17,460 bases of DNA. It comes from Candidatus Methylomirabilota bacterium. GTDB taxonomy: Bacteria; Methylomirabilota; Methylomirabilia; Methylomirabilales; JACQHM01. This document shows, piece by piece, positions 1 through 5,931 of the stretch. Location: NCBI GenBank assembly GCA_016199025.1, contig JACQHM010000085.1, forward strand, positions 1 through 17,460, read 5' to 3'. Both the position numbers and the translations under genes were made by a program. Position 1 is the first letter of the stretch, and every line of letters begins with the position of its first letter. The notes beneath the pieces were generated by a model that was not told the DNA's origin, searched no databases, and saw only the letters and a list, made by a program, of their open reading frames with translations.

Positions 1-201
1 CCCGCTGCTCATATTCTTCCCCCTTGTTCAGGGGTAGCGCCACATTCAACCGTGATCACCCTGCCACTGCCATAGCCGGTTGATGCACCTGCTTGGGTGG
101 ACGTCCTCGCGGTTTAGGTGCCACCCGATTTCACCATCCTTCGCCCCCCCTCTCGACATCCTATTCGAGTCTAAAATACTCCAAAAAACACAAGAAGAGT
201 C
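1..201. other. Upstream non-coding stretch; possible edge of a divergent gene
   Basis: I see no convincing plus-strand gene here. On the minus strand an ATG at 12 is preceded by a purine-rich AAGGGGGAAG, which could be the ribosome binding site of a divergent gene leaving the window after four codons. A second minus-strand frame is open from a GTG at 43 to the edge. Neither can be identified from so few codons. Plus-strand reading is open from 93 into the antitoxin gene, but the predicted residues (rich in Pro, Ser, His) do not look like protein, and the promoter at 202-230 lies inside that stretch, so I treat it as untranslated. Confidence 0.3.
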
Positions 202-237
202 TTGACAATTTCCCTCAGGCACGATACCCTCCGGGTA
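202..237 (+). promoter_or_regulatory. Promoter and operator-like palindrome of the toxin-antitoxin pair
   Basis: A perfect -35 box TTGACA lies at 202-207. After a 17-bp spacer comes TACCCT (225-230), a poor -10 that matches the consensus at its first two and last positions. A short palindrome, TACCC-TCC-GGGTA (225-237), covers this -10. A DNA-binding antitoxin bound there would block RNA polymerase, the usual autoregulation of such operons. The palindrome is read directly; its role is inferred. Confidence 0.45.
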
Positions 238-263
238 AACCTAACCGCGTAGGGGGGGTCGCG

Positions 264-530
264 ATGGGCAAGGCGCTGACGGTCACTGAACTGGCCAAGT
301 ATCTAGGCTTGGCCAAAGACACAGTCTATCGGAAGGCGAAGGCAGGGGAGATCCCCGGGGTCAGGATCGGGCGGAGCTGGAGGTTCCCTAAGGATCTCAT
401 CGATGAGTGGCTGAGGCGAAAGGCAGAGGCAGGAGGGGGAAAGAGGCGCAAGCGGAGGATCAACCTCAAAGCCTACCACCTGGGAGTGAAGGGTACGTTA
501 CGCCGCGAGGAGATCTACGAGCACCTATGA
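264..530 (+). CDS. Excisionase-type helix-turn-helix protein, probable VapB-like antitoxin
   Basis: This 88-residue protein opens with a MerR/excisionase-type DNA-binding domain: a TVTELAKYLGLAKDTVYRKAKAGEIPGVRIG stretch split as helix (residues 5-11), turn and recognition helix (12-22), then the IPGVRIGRSWRF wing and DLIDEWL helix (about 25-46). A very basic tail follows. It would act as a cytoplasmic DNA binder and, given its partner, as an antitoxin. The ATG at 264 is chosen because AGGGGGGG (251-258) sits 5 nt upstream and the recognised domain begins four residues later. Its stop overlaps the toxin start (ATGA at 527-530), a typical coupled toxin-antitoxin arrangement. The fold assignment is firm; the antitoxin role rests on the neighbour. 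Confidence 0.8.
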   Translation: MGKALTVTELAKYLGLAKDTVYRKAKAGEIPGVRIGRSWRFPKDLIDEWLRRKAEAGGGKRRKRRINLKAYHLGVKGTLRREEIYEHL

Positions 531-977
531 GGCCCGGTGACCCTGTCTTCCTGGATACCAATATCCTGGTCTACGCCGTCGATCGGGATAGCCCGTTGTA
601 CCAGAAGGCAAAGGCGATTGTAGACCAAGTGGACGCCGGGGAGATGAATGCCTGTATCTCCCCTCAGGTCTTGGGAGAATTGTATGCGGTTACGACAACC
701 CCAGGGAGGATCAGGCGTCCCCTTTCGCTCAAGGGCCGCTCTGAGGGTCGTCTTGAGCTTCTTGCAAGCGGACACGCTCTGGAAGATCTATCCGAAGCCG
801 ACGACGACCAACCGAACCTTTGCCCTCGTCAAAACCTACCGGATCGCCGGACGGCGCTTCTTCGATGCCCAGATTGTGGCGACGATGCTCGATAACAACG
901 TCGGGATCCTCTACACGGTCAACGAGGGGGACTTCAAGAGCTTCCGTGAGATCGAGGTGATCAATCCTTTCCGGTAG
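527..977 (+). pseudogene. PIN-domain toxin (VapC-like), broken by a +1 frameshift
   Basis: PIN-domain toxins are Mg-dependent ribonucleases that cleave RNA and are held inactive by the antitoxin. The first part reads VFLDTNILVYAVD, with the first catalytic Asp, and continues through LGELYAV, with the catalytic Glu, to about 727. From about 735 the family similarity continues in the next frame: AALRVV, then FFDAQIVATML with a catalytic Asp, then NEGDF, ending in EVINPF at 977. Deleting one G from the GGG run at 733-735 would restore one continuous protein of about 149 residues, with all expected acidic residues. As written, the first frame runs on to a false stop at 895. Either the gene is a recent pseudogene or the base is a sequencing or assembly error. 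The family call is secure. Confidence 0.75.
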
Positions 978-1052
978 CGGCTGTCAGCCCATTACTGCCG
1001 TAAGCATCCTTAACAGTCCCATCCCAGGGACTTTCGTCAATCCCAGCCCGAT

Positions 1053-1211
1053 ATGTTCGAAGTGGGCATCGGCTGTGAGCGCTTCTTGAATGCTCAGCTC
1101 CTCGCCAAGGCCAGTTCACGGTTGCAACAGACGATTGACCAGCTCAGGTCCGATCTCCGGAGCGGGAAGCTCCTGTCCCTCTTCGGGATCGGCGTCAAAG
1201 GTGCCCGCTGA
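1053..1211 (+). CDS. Doubtful small ORF, possible gene remnant
   Basis: A 52-residue frame starts at ATG 1053 and ends at TGA 1211, about 50 bp before a strong terminator. The middle (LNAQLLAKASSRLQQTIDQL) looks like an amphipathic helix, and the composition is protein-like. There is no visible ribosome binding site and I do not recognise a family. It could be the 3' remnant of a decayed gene, a real small protein, or chance. The stretch 978-1052 shows nothing further. Confidence 0.2.
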   Translation: MFEVGIGCERFLNAQLLAKASSRLQQTIDQLRSDLRSGKLLSLFGIGVKGAR

Positions 1212-1258
1212 CCAACTCCATGGTGATCTCAGAGGGAAGTTCAACCGATAAGGCGGGG

Positions 1259-1297
1259 CGAGCGGGGGGACCCAAAGGGGTCCCCCCGCTCGTTTTT
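1259..1297 (+). terminator. Strong Rho-independent terminator
   Basis: A perfect 15-bp stem (1259-1273 with 1278-1292), closing on a 4-nt AAAG loop, is followed by TTTTT (1293-1297). The stem is almost all G-C. The T-run on one side only fits plus-strand transcription, so it would end the toxin-antitoxin transcript and insulate the secretion operon. Confidence 0.85.
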
Positions 1298-1331
1298 CCA
1301 TGTGACGATTCCCACAGGAGGCTGATTTCGA

Positions 1332-1360
1332 TTGACATTTTACAAGGAATTTTCTAAGGT
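1332..1360 (+). promoter_or_regulatory. Candidate promoter of the T2SS operon
   Basis: A perfect -35 TTGACA (1332-1337) is followed after 17 bp by TAAGGT (1355-1360), a weak -10. It lies after the terminator and 46 bp before gspF, the first T2SS gene, which fits an operon promoter. The call rests on consensus matching only. Confidence 0.4.
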
Positions 1361-1406
1361 TTGAGCGTCTACACTGTGATGACTTCTTGGCTGAAGAGGT
1401 CTAGGG

Positions 1407-2621
1407 GTGCCGACATTCAAGTATACGGCGACCGATCAGAAGGCTCAGGTCATTAGAGGGGCCATGGAGGCCAATGACGAGAGGGCCGTCATCGGTTGGC
1501 TCCAATCCAGAGGGTACTACCCCCTCAGGGTGGAGCGGCCTGGGGTGCAGGAGGTAAAGCGACCTGGGCTCCTCTCCTCGCTTCGAGGGATCCGAAGCGA
1601 CGAGGTGCTGAGCTTTACCCAGCAACTGGCCACCCTGTTAGAAGCCGGGCTGGAGCTGGACCGCTCGTTAGGCATCCTCGTCGATCTCACCAGAAACCCG
1701 CGCCTCCAGAAGATCCTCCGGGACGTCCTTCGGGATGTCCAGGGCGGGGTCTCCTTCGCCGATAGCTTGGCCAGACATCCGAAAGTCTTCTCCCGCCTCT
1801 TTGTCAACATGGTGAAGGCCGGGGAGGCGGGGAGCGCCCTCGAACCGATCCTGGGGAGGCTGGTGGCCTTCCTGGAGGGGATCAAGGAGGTCAAGGACTT
1901 CATCATCTCGGCCCTGATCTATCCCCTCCTCCTCACCTCCGTGGGCGGGGTGGCGGTGATCGTCCTTCTGACCTTCGTCCTTCCCCGCTTTGCCAAGATC
2001 CTGGAATCCTCCGGCGCCGCGCTGCCCCTCCCCACCCAGATCCTTCTGACAATCAGCGGGTTCATCAGCGGCTACTGGTGGCTCCTGGTTGGGCTGGTCG
2101 TCGTGGGCCTTGCCGCCTGGCAGGGGTATGTGCAGACGGAACCAGGGCGGAGGGCCTGGGATGCCATGAAGCTTCGCCTCCCCATCCTGGGTCCCCTGAT
2201 CCAAGAGGTAGAGGTTTCCCGCTTCGCCAGGACCCTTGGGACGCTGTTGGGGAGCGGGGTTCCGATCCTTCGGGCCCTCTCCATCGTCAAGGAGGTCGTG
2301 GGGAACCGTGCCATCGCCGAAGCGATCTTGAGCCTCTACGAGGGGGTGAAGAAGGGGGAGGGGATGGCGGCCCCGATGAAGGCGAGTCAGACGTTCCCGC
2401 CACTGGCCGTTCATATGACCGTTGTGGGGGAGGAGACCGGCAGGCTCGAGGAGATGCTCCTCAAGGTAGCCGAGGCTTATGAGCAACGGGTGCGGACCGC
2501 CGTGAAGCGCCTGATCGCCATCTTCGAACCCCTGATGATCCTCTTGTTAGGAGGGGTCGTGGCCTTCATCGTGCTGGCGATGCTCCTGGCCATCTTCAGC
2601 ATCAGCGAGGTTCCCTTCTAA
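1407..2621 (+). CDS. gspF: T2SS inner-membrane platform protein GspF
   Basis: GspF (404 residues, normal length) is the polytopic core of the T2SS platform and links the cytoplasmic ATPase to pseudopilus assembly. Two homologous T2SSF domains are visible, at about residues 70-190 (beginning LSFTQQLATLLEAGL) and about 270-395 (beginning FARTLGTLLGSGVPILRAL). Membrane segments lie at about 165-190, 213-235 and 370-398. The start is the GTG at 1407, with GAAGAGG (1393-1399) 7 nt upstream; the family N-terminus (PTFKYTATD) follows at once. It is the first gene of the operon; the ATPase gene gspE, which usually sits just before it, is missing. The PilC/GspF family alone cannot separate T2SS from type IV pili; the following genes settle it. 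Confidence 0.95.
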   Translation: MPTFKYTATDQKAQVIRGAMEANDERAVIGWLQSRGYYPLRVERPGVQEVKRPGLLSSLRGIRSDEVLSFTQQLATLLEAGLELDRSLGILVDLTRNPRLQKILRDVLRDVQGGVSFADSLARHPKVFSRLFVNMVKAGEAGSALEPILGRLVAFLEGIKEVKDFIISALIYPLLLTSVGGVAVIVLLTFVLPRFAKILESSGAALPLPTQILLTISGFISGYWWLLVGLVVVGLAAWQGYVQTEPGRRAWDAMKLRLPILGPLIQEVEVSRFARTLGTLLGSGVPILRALSIVKEVVGNRAIAEAILSLYEGVKKGEGMAAPMKASQTFPPLAVHMTVVGEETGRLEEMLLKVAEAYEQRVRTAVKRLIAIFEPLMILLLGGVVAFIVLAMLLAIFSISEVPF

Positions 2622-2640
2622 ATTGAGTTTTGGAGGCATG

Positions 2641-3090
2641 ATGAGCGTGAGGGGCTTTGATCATCCAAGAGGGTTTACGCTGATCGAGCTTCTCGTCGTC
2701 GTCATCATCATCGGCCTCCTCGCAGCCCTAGTCGGTCCCAGGCTGTTTGGGCGGGTGGGACAGTCGAAGCAGGTGGCAGCCCAGGCTCAGATCGAGCTGT
2801 TCGGGGCGGCCCTCGATCATTTCCGGCTGGACGCGGGGAGGTACCCGGCGACGGAGGAGGGGCTCAACGCCCTCATGACCAGGCCTCCAGGGGTGGAGAA
2901 CTGGGCCGGTCCCTATTTGAAGAAGGATGTCCCCGATGATCCGTGGGGGCATCCCTATGTCTACCGGTCTCCCGGGGAGGAGAGCCGGGAGTACGAGATC
3001 GTCTCCTACGGGGCCGATGGGAAGCCTGGAGGGGAGGGGGAGGATCAGGATATTGTCAGTTGGCGGGTCCTTAAGCGAAAGGAAGGCTAA
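2641..3090 (+). CDS. gspG: T2SS major pseudopilin GspG
   Basis: GspG is the major subunit of the periplasmic pseudopilus. This copy has 149 residues. A short 11-residue leader ends in Gly before FTLIELLVVVIIIGLLAAL, with Glu at +5 after the prepilin cleavage site. The C-terminal part carries the family signature: GRYPATEEGLNAL, then DDPWGHPYVYRSPGE, then an Asp-rich loop (GADGKPGGEGEDQDI) that matches the calcium-binding region of GspG. The ATG at 2641 is preferred because GGAGG (2632-2636) is 4 nt upstream; ATG 2638 and TTG 2623 are too close to it or ahead of it. It follows gspF by 19 bp and overlaps gspH. Confidence 0.95.
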   Translation: MSVRGFDHPRGFTLIELLVVVIIIGLLAALVGPRLFGRVGQSKQVAAQAQIELFGAALDHFRLDAGRYPATEEGLNALMTRPPGVENWAGPYLKKDVPDDPWGHPYVYRSPGEESREYEIVSYGADGKPGGEGEDQDIVSWRVLKRKEG

Positions 3091-3544
3091 GGGGTTTACC
3101 TTGCTGGAGCTCTTGGTGGTGTTGATCATCATGGCCCTGGCAGGAGCGCTGGTCACCCCCTCGATCACCAAAGGTCTGGAGGGAACGAGGCTTCGAGGGG
3201 CCGCCTCAGACCTGGCAACCTTCCTGAAGCACGCCAGGAACCTTGCCCTCGCCCGGAAGATCGTCTATCAGGTGATCGTCGTCCCGGAGACCCAAAGCGC
3301 CTGGTTGGGCGCCCTGGAGGAAGAGCCGGGACAAGGGGATAAGAGGACAGGCTTTCATCCGGCTTCCGTTGCTGAAGTCTTCACCCTGCCGGAAGGGGTT
3401 CTGGTGAAGGGGGAGGGGCCGCTCTTCTTCGCCTTCTTCCCCACCGGGATTGCTCTCGGTGGCACCGTGGAACTGGAGGGGGGCGGGCAGAGCATGAAGG
3501 TCCATGTGGATCCCGTCACAGGCCTGGTCAGGATCGTCCGATGA
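3053..3544 (+). CDS. gspH: T2SS minor pseudopilin GspH
   Basis: This minor pseudopilin has about 163 residues. A 14-residue leader rich in basic residues ends KAKG before FTLLELLVVLIIMALAGAL, with Glu at +5. After that come the typical GspH features: an N-terminal helix with LRGAASDLATFLKHARNLALARK, then a beta-rich C-terminal half. The TTG at 3053 is chosen because a GGGGGAGG run lies about 8 nt upstream and the leader length is normal. An in-frame ATG at 3017 is the alternative. Either start overlaps the 3' end of gspG, so translation is probably coupled. Its stop overlaps the gspI start (ATGATGA at 3541). Function is known from the family. Confidence 0.85.
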   Translation: MSVGGSLSERKAKGFTLLELLVVLIIMALAGALVTPSITKGLEGTRLRGAASDLATFLKHARNLALARKIVYQVIVVPETQSAWLGALEEEPGQGDKRTGFHPASVAEVFTLPEGVLVKGEGPLFFAFFPTGIALGGTVELEGGGQSMKVHVDPVTGLVRIVR

Positions 3545-4017
3545 TGGCGCAGGGGTCAGGGGTCAGGGGTCAGGTGCCAAGTTTGAACGTTCACCTGGCC
3601 TTGAAGGTCGAACATCGAACATCGAACATCGAACATCCGAAGGGCTTTACATTACTGGAGGTGATGGTTGCCCTGACGATCCTGGCCATTGGCTTCGTCA
3701 TCGCGCTGGAGCTGGCCGGCTCCACCATGAGGGCCGTCTCCACCTCCGAGGGGTACACCTCAGCGGTTTTCCTGGCCAGGCAGAAGATGGAGGAACTCTT
3801 CCTCAAACCGACCCTGGAGAAGGGGGTAGAAGAAGGGACCTCCGTCGGGTACCGCTGGCGGAGAGAGGTGATCGAGCGAGAGCCGGAGGAGCTCCAGTTG
3901 GGCTCCGGGAGGCCAAGGGCCAGGCTCCTAGAGCTCCGAGTCCGGGTCTCCTGGCCCGGCCGGGACAGGCAGAGGAGTCTCGAGCTGGTCTCCCTCAAAG
4001 CCATGGTAAACCCATGA
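3541..4017 (+). CDS. gspI: T2SS minor pseudopilin GspI with repeat-encoded leader
   Basis: GspI nucleates the GspI-J-K complex at the pseudopilus tip. The mature part starts FTLLEVMVALTILAIGFV, with Glu at +5, and matches GspI in the helix with ARQKMEEL and in the C-terminal RVRVSWPG and LVSLKAMV. The total is 158 residues. The leader is about 35 residues, far longer than usual. It is encoded by two heptad arrays: CAGGGGT copies give QGSGVRG, and four GAACATC copies give VEHRTSNIEH. The ATG at 3541 overlaps the gspH stop and has AGGA 7 nt upstream. No good internal start exists between the arrays and the cleavage site, so the repeats appear to be translated. Confidence 0.9.
   Translation: MMAQGSGVRGQVPSLNVHLALKVEHRTSNIEHPKGFTLLEVMVALTILAIGFVIALELAGSTMRAVSTSEGYTSAVFLARQKMEELFLKPTLEKGVEEGTSVGYRWRREVIEREPEELQLGSGRPRARLLELRVRVSWPGRDRQRSLELVSLKAMVNP
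3550..3637 (+). repeat. Heptad element A in the gspI leader
   Basis: Three exact CAGGGGT copies plus a partial fourth (3550-3574) are followed, after a gap, by four exact GAACATC copies (3610-3637). Both arrays have period 7. Both lie inside the gspI reading frame and neither gives a stop there. Unlike the elements at the I/J, J/K, L/M and C/D junctions, no GATGTTC left arm is present, so this copy would not fold as a heptad hairpin. Confidence 0.9.
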
Positions 4018-4802
4018 AGTCAAAGCAATCGATGTTGGATGTTGGATATCGGGTGTCGGTGAACAGGTGTCCTGACGTTTGGATCTCTCCAACATCCAAC
4101 ACCGAACATCTAACATCCAAACAGGGGTTTACGCTGCTGGAGCTCCTCGTGGCCCTTTCCCTCGTCGCTCTCCTGGCCGGAATCGTCTTTGCAGGTTTCC
4201 GGGTGACTTTACGGTCCTGGGAGGAGGGAGAGGACCGGGCGGAAGCCCTTCACAGGAGCCGGGCCGTCTTCAGCCTCATGGCCGAGGAGCTGAAATCGGC
4301 TATCCCTCTCAAGCCCAAGGGGGACGTGAAAGAGTCCCCGGCCTTTCTCGGGGAGTCGGATCGGATTGAGTTTCCCACCGATTCGGCCCCGTTTCCCAGA
4401 GATCCGTGGCAAGCCATCCCGCGCCTCATCACCTATGCCGTCGAGGATGGTCCCTCCGGGGTCAGAGGATTGGTCCGACGGGAGACTCAGCCCCTCAAAG
4501 AGCAGGCGTCCCTGGTCACGGGCGAGGAGGAGGAGGTGGGGCTCTTGGATCCGAGGGTCATCCGGCTGCGCCTTCGCTACCTCGCCCCGTCGAAGGATAA
4601 AAAGGAGCCGGGGGAATGGCTTGACTCCTGGGATTCTACCAAGGAGCTTTCCGAGGGGAGGTCAGGGCTGTCACAGCAAAGGACAACCCAGCTTCCCCCC
4701 CTCCCTGAGGCGGTGGAGATCATCCTGACCATTGAGAAGGGAGGGCGGGAGGTGGAGCTTGTGCCCCTCGTGGTCTCCCTTCCCGTCGGGAGGCGCCTCT
4801 AA
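4014..4802 (+). CDS. gspJ: T2SS minor pseudopilin GspJ with repeat-encoded leader
   Basis: GspJ is a minor pseudopilin of the tip complex. Here it has 262 residues. The mature N-terminus is FTLLELLVALSLVALLAGIVF with Glu at +5. The body carries family features: SLMAEELKSAI, then a DRIEFPTDSAP strand, and LPEAVEIILTI near the C-terminus. The leader of about 38 residues is encoded by a complete inverted heptad element (4031-4117). The ATG at 4014 overlaps the gspI stop (ATGA), which suggests coupling because only a weak ribosome binding site is visible. A GTG inside the element could give a shorter leader but has no better site. The identity is secure; the exact start is less so. Confidence 0.88.
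   Translation: MKSKQSMLDVGYRVSVNRCPDVWISPTSNTEHLTSKQGFTLLELLVALSLVALLAGIVFAGFRVTLRSWEEGEDRAEALHRSRAVFSLMAEELKSAIPLKPKGDVKESPAFLGESDRIEFPTDSAPFPRDPWQAIPRLITYAVEDGPSGVRGLVRRETQPLKEQASLVTGEEEEVGLLDPRVIRLRLRYLAPSKDKKEPGEWLDSWDSTKELSEGRSGLSQQRTTQLPPLPEAVEIILTIEKGGREVELVPLVVSLPVGRRL
4031..4117 (+). repeat. Inverted heptad element B in the gspJ leader
   Basis: The left arm has four heptads (GATGTTG, GATGTTG, GATATCG, GGTGTCG; 4031-4058). The right arm has four (CAACATC, CAACACC, GAACATC, TAACATC; 4090-4117). They flank a 31-nt core (4059-4089). The arms are imperfect inverted repeats and could form an RNA hairpin. The core matches that of element E at 27 of 31 positions. The whole element is translated in gspJ. 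Confidence 0.9.
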
Positions 4803-4808
4803 CGACTC

Positions 4809-4928
4809 GATGTCCGATGTTCGATCCTCGATGGTGGAGGTTCAAAATGCTCAACCGCCTGATGCGCAGCATCGAAGGGATCAAAAGATGAGGTTCGCTC
4901 TAACATCGAACACCGAACATCGAATATC
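4809..4928 (+). repeat. Inverted heptad element C around the gspK start
   Basis: A degenerate left arm of five heptads (4809-4843, including GATGTCC, GATGTTC, GATGGTG) and a right arm of four (TAACATC, GAACACC, GAACATC, GAATATC; 4901-4928) flank a 57-nt middle. That middle holds a 14-codon mini-ORF and the gspK ribosome binding site and ATG. If the arms pair, the gspK start would sit in the loop. Only the right arm is translated in gspK. Confidence 0.8.
4847..4891 (+). CDS. Possible 14-residue leader peptide upstream of gspK
   Basis: The frame MLNRLMRSIEGIKR has an excellent ribosome binding site (GGAGG, 4836-4840, 6 nt before the ATG). It ends in a TGA that overlaps the gspK ATG (ATGA at 4888-4891). 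That layout is typical of translational coupling. The sequence is basic and amphipathic and I recognise no family. It may be a coupling ORF whose product does not matter, or chance. Confidence 0.4.
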   Translation: MLNRLMRSIEGIKR

Positions 4929-5931
4929 GGACAGGGGGATTGCCCTCCTCCTGGTGCTCTGGGCGATGACCCTGATCGGCGTCCTGGCGACGTCCAGCGC
5001 CTCCTCCATGCGGCAGGAGGTCCGCGCCGTGTCGAACTTTAAGGAGGAGGCCGAGGCGTACTACCTGGCCATCGGAGGGGTCCAGCGCGCGATGGTGGAG
5101 CTCTTGAACGCCGATCGAAACGAGGAGCCCAATTCGATCCAGTACGACACCTGGCAGGAGACCTGGAAGACGAACCCCGAGGCCTACGAGGATGTCCCCT
5201 TGGGAAGGGGGAGCTACCGGGTGACGGTTGTGGATGAGGAGAGCAAGCTCCCCTTAAACCGGGCGACCCCTGAGGCCCTCCGCCGTCTCTTCGAGGCCTC
5301 CGGTGTTGAAGGGGTCGCGTTAGACACCATCGTGGATTCTCTCCAGGACTGGCGGGACCCTGACAATTTCCATCGGATCAATGGGGCCGAGGACGATTAC
5401 TACCTCTCCCTCCCCGTCCCGTACCGGGCCAAGAATGGGGACTTCGATTCCCTGGAGGAGCTTCTCCTGGTCAAAGGGATGACACCCGAGATCCTCTATG
5501 GGAGCCGGGGAGAGGGGGAGAAACGGTACAAAGGCGTCGTCCACGCTTTGACCGTAGATGGGATGGGCGGTGTCAATATCAATACCGCCCCTGCCGAGGT
5601 CCTGTCGGCCTTGGGGTTCAACGGGAGCGAGGTGGCCAGGATCCTGGAACGGCGGAAGGAGCAACCGTTCCGTCAGCAGAATGAGGTCAGGACGATCCTG
5701 ACCAATCCATCGGACTTCAACAGATTCCTCCCCCTCCTCCAAGTCCGCTCCTCGACCTTCAGGGTCGAGGCGACAGGGAAGGTTGAAGGGAGTGGGATCA
5801 GGCGGCGGGTGGTCGCCATCTTCAGGAAGGAGGGTTCCCCGCGGTTCGGCAGCCTGCTGGTGATCCGTTGGGAGGACAATGCTATCCTTACCCCTTCGGG
5901 ACATGTATGGTCTTTCGCTCCACCAGCTTAG
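4888..5931 (+). CDS. gspK: T2SS minor pseudopilin GspK
   Basis: GspK (347 residues, the largest pseudopilin) caps the pseudopilus. The 17-residue leader ends SDRG before IALLLVLWAMTLIGVLA; position +5 is Leu rather than Glu, which is characteristic of GspK. The large periplasmic domain shows family motifs: EAYYLAIGGVQRA, DWRDPDNF, the GAEDDYYL loop, LEELLLVKGMTPEIL, and VNINTAPAEVLSALGF. The ATG at 4888 has GAAGGGA (4874-4880) upstream. Earlier in-frame ATGs at 4810 and 4831 would add more repeat-derived residues. Part of the leader (TSNTEHRIS) is encoded by heptads. The 3' end overlaps gspL by 25 bp. Confidence 0.9.
   Translation: MRFALTSNTEHRISDRGIALLLVLWAMTLIGVLATSSASSMRQEVRAVSNFKEEAEAYYLAIGGVQRAMVELLNADRNEEPNSIQYDTWQETWKTNPEAYEDVPLGRGSYRVTVVDEESKLPLNRATPEALRRLFEASGVEGVALDTIVDSLQDWRDPDNFHRINGAEDDYYLSLPVPYRAKNGDFDSLEELLLVKGMTPEILYGSRGEGEKRYKGVVHALTVDGMGGVNINTAPAEVLSALGFNGSEVARILERRKEQPFRQQNEVRTILTNPSDFNRFLPLLQVRSSTFRVEATGKVEGSGIRRRVVAIFRKEGSPRFGSLLVIRWEDNAILTPSGHVWSFAPPA

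Noticed and set aside
93..263. N-terminal extension of the antitoxin from an ATG at 93
   Set aside because: The residues are not protein-like, a promoter lies inside it, and a strong ribosome binding site precedes ATG 264.
407..526. Upstream extension of the PIN toxin within the antitoxin gene
   Set aside because: It overlaps the antitoxin in another frame; the ATGA overlap at 527 gives a normal VapC-type start.
978..1406. Degraded gspE between the toxin and gspF
   Set aside because: I looked for Walker A or B or other GspE motifs in the plus frames and saw none.
1668..2486. Long minus-strand open frame of 272 codons
   Set aside because: It is the antisense shadow of gspF, rich in Gly, Pro and Asp with no recognisable domain; the same holds for the long minus-strand frames over gspL, gspD, kdsA and pyrG.
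3504..4013. Long N-terminal extension of GspJ in the same frame
   Set aside because: This stretch is gspI read in another frame; the ATG at 4014 overlaps the gspI stop as expected for coupled genes.
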